64,000 nucleotides of DNA from Parelaphostrongylus tenuis (Eukaryota; Nematoda; Chromadorea; Rhabditida; Metastrongylidae), in contig JAHQIW010002140.1 of NCBI GenBank assembly GCA_019055375.1, positions 157,138 to 221,137 of the forward strand, read 5' to 3'. Made by a program: the position numbers and the translations under genes. This document shows, in pieces, positions 54,367 to 64,000 of this stretch. A model generated the notes under the pieces. It was not told the origin of the DNA, did no database searches, and saw only the letters and a list, made by a program, of their open reading frames with translations. Every line of letters starts with the position of its first letter. Position 1 is the first letter of the stretch.

Positions 54367-54650
54367 TGGAATTGATTGAAGACGAAAATAGAAAAAGGAA
54401 GCACAACTATTTGCAGTGGACAATTTGAAAGTCCTACTGCATCCAGAGTTACTGAATTCAACACCCGAGGCGGGAAGAAATAACGGAGACTTCTATATCC
54501 ATCAGAACCACCCAGTGATTAGTGGGTCAGCGATTATAAAAGACTGAATCAAAAAAACACTGAGATATTCGAGAGCTGATCCTTGAAACAAGGTCATCAC
54601 TAGCAAATAATGAAGGAATCTTCTTTTCAGTATATGCTCAATAGCAAAGA
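54366..54650 (+). repeat. Dispersed direct repeat G, copy 1
   Basis: GACGAAAATAGAAAAAGGAA, AATAACGGAGACTTCTATAT, CATCAGAACCACCCAGTGAT and GAGAGCTGATCCTTGAAACA recur in the same order at 56060-56345. Confidence 0.75.
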
Positions 54651-54849
54651 CGTAACAAGAAACTTAAGAAAGCAACTCTACAGCAGACTATAAAAAGCAA
54701 ACACAACAAATAAAACAAACAGGAGAAGTAGCACTTTTCCGATGTTTTTCGTCTGCAAGATTAATTAAGATAGTTTTATCTACTTGAGAACAATAACGAA
54801 GCCTATAGAACACAAAGCCGGCTCGTCATACCTCAAAATCCGATGCTGC

Positions 54850-55155
54850 TCATAAATTTCCTACACAGCTGAAATGTTGTATTTATCCGCCAAGCACATA
54901 GACAGTTGCTGGTTTGGAACCAGTTAATTCCAACAATATCGGCCGCTTTGACTCTCATAATGTGCTACCCAACGACTGCAATACGTTGATTTTTACGGTC
55001 CATAACTTGGCCACAGCTGAAGATAGATAAATAAATAGAACAGATTCTAGACCAGACATGAACACAATTGAATGGAAATACTGGCATTAGAAAAACATTT
55101 CTTGCCGATGTTGGAATTAACAAAATACAAAAGTTACAGAAAAACTTTTCTGTTA
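54850..55155 (-). mobile_element. 5' end of a third mariner copy, truncated (minus)
   Basis: Minus-strand end CCGGATAACAGAAAAGTTTT at about 55155, then the shared leader ending TCTAGAATCTGTTCTATTTA, then MDRKNQRIAVVG, RVKAADIVGI and WFQTSNCLC, which parallel the N-terminus of the 53023-54306 copy. The rest of the transposase is missing. Confidence 0.75.
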
Positions 55156-55159
55156 TCCG

Positions 55160-56040
55160 GGAACAAATGAAAAACCGATCTCATTCACAAGACAAGAAGT
55201 ATTCATAGGAGTGTTAGTTATTACTTGAATGCTTAGATCTCTGGTTGCAACCGTACGTAGCCTTTTTCCCAAAACAGTCTTCTATAACGTTATGAGACTC
55301 AAAATAAGAACATGTCTCACTTAGCGACACGCTTATTTTCTTATCTCGCTTACATTTCGCTGGAGAAGCAAAGATCCTTTCGACAGCTAGTAGTCCTTCG
55401 ATAGTACATTTTCCAAAGAACTCAAAAATGTGTTTGCTTTTTAGAAAACGTCTTTCGATAGCGCTTTGAAAGAACGAAAACATTTGTTGAACACCTCGCC
55501 GGTCAGAGCTCTTTCTCTAGACTGCTAGTAATCATTCGGTAGCGTAGGTTCCAGTGATTCCAACGCTTCTTTCATGTGATTCTTGAAAGACCGCCCCACT
55601 GCAGTGGAGCAGGAAAAATGAGACCGAGGAACTTTGGCAAGCTTGTTTAGCGACCAACCCATAGACTATGAGACAGGTAATCGATCGATGTCCTGACGTG
55701 TTAGACATGTGGGGTGCAACTTGCTTTCAACTAGGAATTTTTTTCCCCCTCTGAAAGAAACTCTGTATAAAATGATTGACTCAGATAATACGAGATTTCC
55801 TCTGAACGTTCACATGCTTTTCGTGCTTTCCGCGGCTACACTCATGAGAAAAATGAAAGCGTGCAGAGGGTTTGAAACATAATCGTATTTTGTATACTAC
55901 AGGATTATGAAAAGGTCATTCAAAAAATCGTTAAGTATAGCTGTACTTAGGAATTTAAGCTTTTGAATAATTACTAACACTCCTACAAAACTTCTTGTCC
56001 AGCAAACGAGATAGGTATTTCATTTGTCCCGGATAGCGGG
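55160..56040. repeat. Repeat R array segment
   Basis: Start of the long R field: GAGTGTTAGTTATTACTTGA, TCGCTTACATTTCGCTGGAG, GACTGCTAGTAATCATTCGG, AATTACTAACACTCCTAC. Units occur in both orientations; the flank ACTCAGATAATACGAGATTT matches 11740. Confidence 0.65.
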
Positions 56041-56059
56041 AAAAACCGAATATATTTAT

Positions 56060-56345
56060 CTTCTACGGGATTAAGTAAAGACGAAAGTAGAAGAAGGAAG
56101 CACAAACTATTAGTAGTGGATAAATTTGAAGGACACAAAATTTGAAGGCTTCTCGACTGACTGGATTCAATATCTGACGTAGAAAAGAATAACGGAAACT
56201 TCTATAACCATCAGAGCTATTCAGTGAATCGTGGGGTTAACGGATATAGACAAATCAAAAAACGTTAAGAAATTTCGTGTGCTGATCCTCGGAACAAACT
56301 CATCACTTATGGAAAACAAAGGAAATTTCTTCTGTGCTTATAATC
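56060..56345 (+). repeat. Dispersed direct repeat G, copy 2
   Basis: Copy of 54366-54650, about 1.69 kb away, roughly 70-75% identical by eye. Confidence 0.75.
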
Positions 56346-56749
56346 AGTACAAAAACGCACCAAGCAACGCTCAGACATTGCTATTTTCCACTAAGAAATA
56401 GTGACTAAGGAAAACGCCAACAATAATACAACATATAACGTCGATCTAGCTCACCGAAAGAGGGTAATTTTTGCTAACGGGAATATGGTAAAAATCTCCC
56501 ACGTAAACAAGAGTCAGCGATAGAAATCTTTTAGCTAACGAGTTCTGTACTGCCTTATATTGGAGATAATATCATGGATCTTTGCTTCAATGATGATGGC
56601 TAAGAAGCGTTTCTAGGCAGACAGATGAAAAGAATAAAACGTATGGTAAGCGAAAGAGCGTTGCTCAAGATAACTATTATACGGGGTATAAATAAAAAAA
56701 TTTGGAAAATGTGAGCGCCTCTTCGCTATTCGCCCCTATTTCGACCAAT
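56346..56749. other. Spacer, nothing recognised
   Basis: AT-rich, no supported content. Confidence 0.4.
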
Positions 56750-57440
56750 TGAGAGAAATACGTTTTCTAATTTTCCTGAAGATTTTAGTAACCATTCTAT
56801 AGCTTATTACAAGAAATCCAATAGCATATTCTTCTCAATATGCTCTTCATTGTGCTGTAACAGTAAAAATCAAAATTATGTTTAACATTCGAGCATTTCT
56901 CACCGGACAAAACTATTCCTCCAGACTTTCAGTCTTCATTCAAAAGCTTGATTTTCAAAGTTTTCAACGATGTCTGGGTTTTCGAAAAGGACTTTTGATT
57001 GCGGTATAACCAATCAAGTGACGACTACATCACGCGCTATGAGCGCACTCTTTGCTCCATGTAGATGGGACTTAGCAATGTTGACGCAAAGTTACCGCTG
57101 TTTTGACTATATAGCGGTTATTTGCGGAACCTATTTTTTTTTCGGACTGTTACAGCTCATAAGAAAATCTTTTTTTGATAATCAAGTACTACCACTGAGA
57201 TTGCAAAAAATGAACTAATCGTATGGTACTAAAAGCTCAAAAATAAAGCTTTGTTTTGGCGGGGAGTGGCGAAACAAAACTTTATTGATTAGTGTTACGG
57301 CGCATTTAAAAGACCATTTTAGAAAATGAGATGCACCATCAAAATTTTCGTGGTTCAATGCCGATATCGGCTGCCCCGTCAGACCGTTGACGGTTGGCTG
57401 TTGACAAATAACGCGTTTGTAGCGTAAAACGAGTGCTGTG
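56750..57440. repeat. Repeat R array segment
   Basis: AACATTCGAGCATTTCTCAC, GGACAAAACTATTCCTCCAG, TTACGGCGCATTTAAAAGAC. Confidence 0.55.
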
Positions 57441-57449
57441 CAAATTGAG

Positions 57450-57545
57450 CGTCAATGGTGCAACTTAGCATACGCTCTCGGAAAGATGTGAGATATGAGT
57501 TCCAATCCCGGCTAACGCAACATCTTTTTGCATAGCACTCTAGAT
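57450..57545 (+). repeat. SINE family C copy with shared upstream block
   Basis: CTTAGCATACGCTCTCGGAA, GAGTTCCAATCCCGGCTAAC, TCTTTTTGCATAGCACTCTA. The preceding 57370-57450 matches 13420-13490, so the unit extends beyond the SINE. Confidence 0.55.
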
Positions 57546-57699
57546 TATTGTTCGATATAGTGTTTCTTTGGAATTGGAGATAAATTACCAATAGAAAACA
57601 AGTTGTACCCCACACGTCTAACGCGTTAGTGCACAGATCGGTTCGCCCTGTCCACCGCCCGCGGATTGGCCGCTTAACCTCTAAGGGACGACGTGTATT

Positions 57700-59010
57700 A
57701 GCCGACGTACCACGATTTTTTTGAAGGCCTTTCTCCCTGGGCAAAAGTTCTTTCTCAGACATTTGGTAATTATTCAAAGACTCAAATCGCTGCGAATTGA
57801 AATGGTTTTTTTTAACGTTACATCGGCAAAAATAAACTTATATTTCACACTCAATTTTCTTCATTTGCTCGGCTTGTGGTTTCGATATGGCTCGCTCAAA
57901 GTTTCACTAGTCGTTCGATAGCCCAAATCTCAAATATTTTGATAAGGTAATTGGTTACTTCAAAAAGTTGTCATAGAGCGCTGGAGCGGAAAAAGACTAA
58001 TTTTCACGCTCAAAATATTACTTCCGCCGCTTACACTTAGGTGGTTTATTGCTAATTATGGATGAAGTTTATACGTCAGAGGTTAGCTCATTGCCCCATA
58101 AAGAATAGAGTATCAAAAACAAAACTTTTGTGTGCAGGCTTTTTTGATAAAAAGAGCGACTAACCTGTCTTAAAAATGTTTAATATTCAGTATTAATACC
58201 ATTCTTTTATGAAAATAAGCAACTTTCAACCCTTACTGTGCATTAGTATCGCCTGTCCTGCAGAAACATAGCTTGAAAGCACATCCTTTACAACTAACAC
58301 CTCTAAAAAATGCCCATGTGGGGATAATTGTGGTATATAGTTGGAGTAAGTATAGGAAGAGAGCGCGTTCATCCTTCCGGAGAATACGACATATCCCTTA
58401 TCAGCACCTATGTTCAGAAAAAGAAATTTTTTGCTCTTTCCAGACATTGTAATAGTCATTCGATACCCTATACCTCGAAAATATGAACGGTGTATTTTTC
58501 TTTTTGAAAGGTCTTTATATTACGCTGTAACAATGCAATGATAATTTTCTCTTAGTTTCATACCGCATTCGATAGCGCAAGTCTTAGCGTTAGCGACTTC
58601 ATTAATATGGTTAGTCTTTGAGAAGGCTTTGTAGTGCGCTGGTACAGCTAAAAAAATGAGATTCGCACTCAGCGCCGTGTAGATCGCGCAGCGCAGTTCA
58701 CACGTGGCGTATGATGCGTGCCGAGTGCGAAACTTAATAGTCTTTTAACTGTAACAGCACATTGAAAAGACTTTTTCAGAACCAGGTATATCATTGAAAT
58801 CAGCGAGACCTGTGCTATTGAATTCTCATTGGAAACCAATTAAATAACTAAGTCCAGCGAAAGATGCTTGAGTGTGTGATAAATTTTTATCCTTATTTAT
58901 AGTTTAGTGCAAAATCACTTAAAAATAAATACACCCCGCGAATTAACGAAGTTAAAGCTATCGAATGATTGTTGAAACGTCAGAGAGGAATAAAATAAGT
59001 TTTCTTGAAT
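57700..59010. repeat. Repeat R array segment
   Basis: Reverse-type units (CATTCGATAGCGCAAGTC near 58568, TCGTTCGATAGCCCAAATCT near 57912) and forward-type units (GTGCTATTGAATTCTCATTG near 58812, AAGCTATCGAATGATTGTTG near 58952) alternate in blocks; adjacent forward marks are about 140 bp apart. Confidence 0.65.
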
Positions 59011-60389
59011 ATGGGTGCGGATAAGGGGAACTACCGAGAACACTTCTTTAGAGACACATATTTCTGACCAATAGTTTGCATAATGCCGAGAAAGAGAACG
59101 ATTTTTTCAGCCACCATTCTTTTGATCGCTATAGATATGTCTGTGCTGACGATCAGCAATCAAAGTCGGGCAAGTAGAGTACGTAAAAGTCTATTGGTTT
59201 TTGTACTTAAACCTCACGTTTCCTCGAACACCTCCTCTCGTCACCAAAGAGCAGGGTTAGATTCTGGGTGATAACACCTTTACGACCATTTATCAAATAT
59301 CTCTTAATCGTCGTCCTTTTCATGTGATTTGGCACAATATCGTACATTATTGGCTAGAAGTTCTAAGGTCTTCCTCTCATGGAAGCTTTGGAAGGTCAAA
59401 TGGACTCGTATTCATTTAGTCGACCACTTCTGAAGGCACACTTTCGAAGAAGTGAATGCTGAGTGACAACAACGAACAAACGACGAATATGCACTACTGA
59501 CTAGTTTTCTAAGCACGTCTGTGGCTTATTTCAAAGAGTTTTCCGCATGCAAAAATATTCAACCCGTCTTCGCAAATACGGACCATAGATGATTGGTAAT
59601 ATCAGCCTAGTGTGTGCACGCAAGCGACGAACGTGGAGAAGGATTACTCATGCGGAAAGTGAAGACGACCAGGTCTGCGGCTTTCTGATGGACGGCTACA
59701 ACCACCTGAACGTTATCACATCGGAGTTATTTTAAATTCTTGGAACTTGAGAGAAGGAGATGGATTAGCTCGAAGTCAATTAACTAAGGAAATAGAAGAC
59801 GCAACAATATGTGGCATTAAGAGCGACAAAGGATGCAACGACGAACAATGCTCATTTTACGGATAAATGGATATATAACAACCAGAACTCATAGAACGAT
59901 AGAATAAAATGCTTCTTCTATATTTCTACATAGATCCCAATTCTTGTGATACACTAATGATCCAAATTATTTAGTGTTACCAATGAACTGATATTGCATT
60001 CAGTATATCTGGTCATTATCGAATAACTATCCATTCCCTTTTTTTGATAAAGGATAGTTTGATAATTTTGTGGGTACTGTATGTAATCGAAATTATTCAA
60101 GACTCGGAGATTTATTTGTAATGTTCTTTGTGCAACTTATTACATTTGCTGAATGCCAGAAGCAGTGTGACTGAATAATAAACTAGAGCTTTGCTTCACA
60201 GAATAGCTATACATTCTCCAAAAAGCATATGAACGAGTATAGAAAACTGTGCTGTACCCAAAATGATATAAAAAATCCGAAAAAATATCATAAGGCAGAG
60301 AAAAACCCTAATCAAACAAACGAAAACTGCGCACGGCCGCGCAATTCACGCTACGCGCATTAATTTCTATAGCCGTGTTTTTAGAGGTT
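59011..60389. other. Spacer within the repeat-rich region
   Basis: No repeat R landmarks and no supported gene. An ORF at 59083-59271 lacks any recognised similarity. Confidence 0.4.
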
Positions 60390-61790
60390 AACAAGCTCGC
60401 CGATTATGTGAAATGCGACCTTGTTCCATGCTTACACTGCAGTGAAACTGTCTTTCCAGAAAAGTGAGCATAGCATTGGGACCGTTGAAGTTTATGGTAT
60501 CGAATTATCACTGAGAATCTGAAGTAAGAAGCTTTTTCCGGCGAGGTGCAAAACCCAAATTTTTCCTCTTCCTATAGGGTTATCAAAAGAGCTTTTCCGA
60601 AAAGCAAACAAATTTTTGAATTCTTCGAGATTTGTGCTATCGAAACACAGTTCCAGCAGTCTAAGGGAAGGAGTTTTGTCCAGAGAAATATAAGCGAGAT
60701 TACAAAAAAAACGGCTTAATCGTTTGAAAAACAATTTTATTTGGATTTTACAGTTTATCAAAGGGTTGTTTTGAAAAAAGCCCTCAAGTACGCCGTCTAC
60801 CCGGAGATTTAAGCTCTAAGACGATTACTAGACGCATTATTTTAGCGAAAGGACCTATTTCACTAGATTACTAGTATTCATTCGATATTTAGAAATCAAA
60901 GGTGATTCAATGGTGTATATTGTTTCTCAAATTGCTTGTTTTCTACGCTGTAACAGTCGAAATAAAATTTTTTGTCACATTTGAGCACTTCTAGCCGCGA
61001 CACAAGTTTTTCTCGATGAACCATTGATAACCATTCGATAATGCAAATTGCAGAGATTTCAAGCCACGTAGTTGATTTCCAGAGAAAATTCATAGTGAGC
61101 TATGGTAGTCAAAGAAGATTGGGTTTCGCACCTCAAAAGGTGGGATTTCGCGAAATTGACCTCAAATCACTGTGCCTCTAGAACACATCAACTAAATGTG
61201 AAACGTAACCTTATTTTCACTGCCACAGTACAATAAAGATTTCTTATCAAAAACAAAGCTATTGTGGAAATCGTTTGAGATTTAAGCTATCGAAGATTTA
61301 TTAAAAGTTTAGCGGAAAAGATAACCAGTGGGAAATGCTTGAGTGTGAAAGACACTATGATTTCTATTGTTAGGAGCGCATTAAGGAAACCATTTTAAGA
61401 ATGAAGTATACCATCAAAATTTCTAAGATTTAAACTATCGAGTTGTTACTGATAAGTCTGACGAAACGGCGTTTGTCCTAAGAGATGCGCAAAACACCAT
61501 GAGGACATTGATAATTTTCCTAATTGCAAAATCTAATCTTCTTTTGACCGTTACAACACTCTGAGAAGTCCTTTATCGAAATCAAGTACACCGTTGAAAT
61601 TGCTAAGATTTAACCTATCTAGTGCGATTATCAACTGCTTATGAAAAAGGCTTCATCCGACGAGAAATGCTTAAATGTAAAACAAAATATTTTTCCGACT
61701 GCTACAGCGAAGAAAACAGGCCATTCAAGAACTAAAATACAACGTTCAAATTTACCTGATTCAAGCTATCGAATGCCTACAAAAACGCTT
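60390..61790. repeat. Tandem-like array of repeat R (about 140-180 bp period)
   Basis: The landmark GATTTAAGCTATCGA and variants fall at about 61291, 61427, 61608 and 61759, and another pair at about 60495 and 60636: spacings 136, 181, 151 and 141. Reverse-type marks (CATTCGATA) at about 60880 and 61034 are 154 apart. Each unit also carries CGAGAAATGCTTGAGTGTGA and CTGCTACAGCG-like words. Strongly diverged, satellite-like. Confidence 0.75.
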
Positions 61791-62689
61791 TATAAGTTTC
61801 TACCAAAGGGCTCAGAGTGAAGAGAACTGGAAAGAACCGCTGCACCTTCACATCTTCATCGCATAGCACACATATGCATTGAGATTTCGAACGAAATTAC
61901 GCACTGGTCTGAGAAACGGGAACTGAACTGCACTATTAATCAAAAAATATTAAGAATTACCGATGAGGTGGGATCGCATGCAACAAGCAGCACTATTACT
62001 GATGAACCACCATTGTTTTCCAATTTTCAGCTAGCATGATTAATTTTATGCACTTCATGCAATAAAGTATGCGGAAAGGTAAAAAAATAGAAGGTTAAAT
62101 CTGATCAAATCGTAGGCAAGTATAAATAAAATATCGTAGGAATGTTCAATCAAGCTTCTAAATATAGCCTTTCCATGAATACTTGGTTTTTCCCCCGAAA
62201 GTGTGGATTATGAATGGAGCAACTACGTTATTTCTAATAAAAAAATAACCTTATTGAGGTCTGTTCTATCATATCTCACCATTTATTGACACATAAATCC
62301 CATTTCTTGAAGACAAAACTGAAAATATAATTAGAAAAACTACCGAATTAGCCTTGAAGCGGGCACTGACAGCCTCTCTTCGCAACCGTCCGAGCCGCCC
62401 GCGAGCCGAAAATGGCGCCGTCCGCAGAGATAGAGTAAGCCGCGATGTATCAAGAAGAAACAAGAAACCCAAAAAATTTCTCAACACGGAAAAAATCCCT
62501 AATCAAATAACGAAAGTCGTGCGCAGCTTTGCGATCTACGCTGGGTGTAGCAAAATCTACTGCCCCTCCCGAACGAGTTATACTTGTAATAATAACCTTA
62601 AAATTGGTAAGCTTACGACTGAACAAATCGTATAAAATATTCATGTGATGTGAGATATTAAAAACTGGTACTATGAACAGACATATCTA
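61791..62689. other. Spacer, nothing supported
   Basis: A short GC-rich stretch (about 62350-62450) gives overlapping ORFs on both strands without a recognisable protein. Confidence 0.4.
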
Positions 62690-63085
62690 AGAAAATTGAG
62701 GCGCGATCAAAAATACGACCTCAGACGGAAGTCGAACCCGCGTTGCATCCATACCGGGGACTCGTGCTACCGCTACATCGCCGAGATACATTCGCGCCAC
62801 AACCAGTCATTCTTCAGTATCTCTATGATAGCTGCTAGCCACCATCCTTCAACAGGTTTGATCGGATATACGATTTCCCTCTATAAAACCAGTTAAGCTG
62901 TCAGCCATTGTGACTAGTAATACTCGTGATTTTTAGTGTTTTTACTGCATTTTTCGCAGTATTATGATGATATGGTTCGACTCCCGTCTGAGGTCGTGTT
63001 TTTGCTCACCACTCAATTCTCTTAGGTATATACGAGTCATCACAACACTGCAAAAAAAGCAGTAAAAACACTAGAAATTACAAGT
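62690..63085. repeat. Opposed family D tRNA-like repeats
   Basis: Minus copy: head about 62710-62800 (GACGGAAGTCGAACCCGCGT, GCTACCGCTACATCGCCGAG), body to about 62955 (TTTTTAGTGTTTTTACTGCA). Plus copy from about 62965: GGTTCGACTCCCGTCTGAGG, TTTTTGCTCACCACTCAATT, CACAACACTGCAAAAAAAGC. Same pairing logic as at 39484. Confidence 0.7.
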
Positions 63086-63147
63086 ATTTCTATAAACAGA
63101 GCTTTCAACGGCACATTTTCTTACTTCTACCGATAACTAAGGGGGAT

Positions 63148-63360
63148 GTGGTCGAGTGGTTGTGATTCACGAAGCGGTCCGACGCGGGGTTGACTCCACC
63201 CTCTCCTCAACACCTTCAGTAAACAATAAGTAACATCCTACGGAGTACCCCGGTGCTCGTTACTCTTCAAGATTGCAGGGAGATGTACACAGCCAAATTT
63301 ATACGTCGTTCATGAAGAAAAAAAAAACGAAGTGAATGTTAGAAGCATTAGGATCTGTAT
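63148..63360 (+). repeat. SINE family B copy
   Basis: ATGTGGTCGAGTGGTTGTGA head, TCCGACGCGGGGTTGACTCC, TCTTCAAGATTGCAGGGAG, body end TTAGAAGCATTAGGATC. Confidence 0.6.
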
Positions 63361-63489
63361 AACTAGAAAAACTAAGATACGATTCAAATAAAACTGCTCA
63401 GTGATATGATAGAACAGAGCGATGTTTTCTAGAATCCTGCCGCATTTCTCGGTACTGTTCTATTATGACGGCGCCACTTGAGGCTATGA

Positions 63490-64000
63490 TTATCTGGTAG
63501 CTTAAATCAAGTGAGTTTTAAAACATATTTTATTTCTCATATTGCTTGCTTTTAACGCCGTACCAGAGAAAACGGGATTTTGTTTCACATTCGAAGATTT
63601 CTCGCCCTGAAAAAAGTTTTTATAACGAAATTTCAACAACTAGATAGAGACCTTTCTGATCAACACGATATGTTTGCTCTTTAGAAGGAACTTCTTAGAG
63701 CTCTGTGTTTCGCACCATAGCCGACTAGAAGTGCACACTGAGTGTGAAACCCAATGTCCTTTCGGTCGTTACAAAGCTCGAAGAAGTCCTTTCTGAAAGC
63801 CAAATTATACCATTATAATTGGAAAGATTTTCTCTATTCTAACGATTAAAAAGCCCATTACAGCAAAGCTTTCATCCAGTGAGAAATCTTCGAATGAGAG
63901 ACAAAATCATATTTGACTGATACGGCGCCAAAAACAAGCTAATTGAGAAATTGAACATGCCACTAAAATTCACTTGATTTAAGCTATCGATAAACTACAG
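63490..64000. repeat. Repeat R array, running off the window
   Basis: TTTAACGCCGTACCAGAGAA, GAGAAATCTTCGAATGAGAG and TTGATTTAAGCTATCGATAA (last about 20 bases) show the array continues past base 64000. Confidence 0.6.

Noticed and set aside
59083..59271. 62-codon plus ORF with a hydrophobic start
   Set aside because: Could mimic a signal peptide, but there is no homology or supporting gene structure.
55160..61790. CRISPR-like array
   Set aside because: The repeats are long, diverged and in both orientations, the genome is eukaryotic, and there are no short identical repeats with unique spacers.

Overview
This window looks like nuclear DNA of a nematode, most likely a clade V (strongylid, hookworm-like) parasite. 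Reasons: many-exon genes whose coding frame runs across GT-AG introns, two proteins close to their Caenorhabditis and animal counterparts, RTE-type retrotransposon remnants of a kind common in hookworm genomes, and repeat-swollen introns and spacers. The species assignment is inference. Nothing bacterial (operons, CRISPR, phage) is present.

Layout. (1) 1-3661: a possible last exon of an upstream gene (88-232), a foldback repeat, a mariner fragment and two tRNA-like SINE families. (2) 3662-22282, plus strand: a complete 29-exon gene for the second-largest subunit of RNA polymerase III (RPC2/POLR3B), 1144 residues. Every exon joins in frame. Its introns hold at least fourteen tRNA-derived SINE copies, three hairpin elements, an RTE 3' end and other repeats. 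(3) 22.3-29.8 kb: spacer with SINEs, two large near-palindromic foldbacks (23525-24015 and 24261-24597), a plus-strand reverse-transcriptase fragment (25.8-26.4 kb) and a minus-strand RTE endonuclease fragment (27.56-28.47 kb). (4) 29869-34016, plus strand: a complete six-exon myosin essential light chain gene (mlc-3-like, 151 residues). Its third intron carries a 540-bp internally deleted mariner. (5) 34.0-64.0 kb: about 30 kb with no gene I can support. It holds a tandemly duplicated mariner remnant (36.3-37.2 kb), a tRNA-like hairpin (39.5 kb), a cluster of three copies of one mariner family (49.6-55.2 kb), AT microsatellites, SINEs, and a long field of a diverged repeat of about 140-180 bp (55-61.8 kb, and on to the window edge).

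How the parts relate. RPC2 (Pol III transcription) and the myosin light chain (muscle contraction) are unrelated housekeeping and structural genes. The interest lies in the repeats: tRNA-derived SINEs with Pol III promoter-like boxes fill the introns of a Pol III subunit gene; SINE-A 3' ends touch AT microsatellites; and mariner copies show several stages of decay, including a non-autonomous deletion derivative. I found no convincing new multi-gene system. Identities were judged by eye against remembered family sequences, so repeat boundaries are approximate (about +/-10-30 bp).
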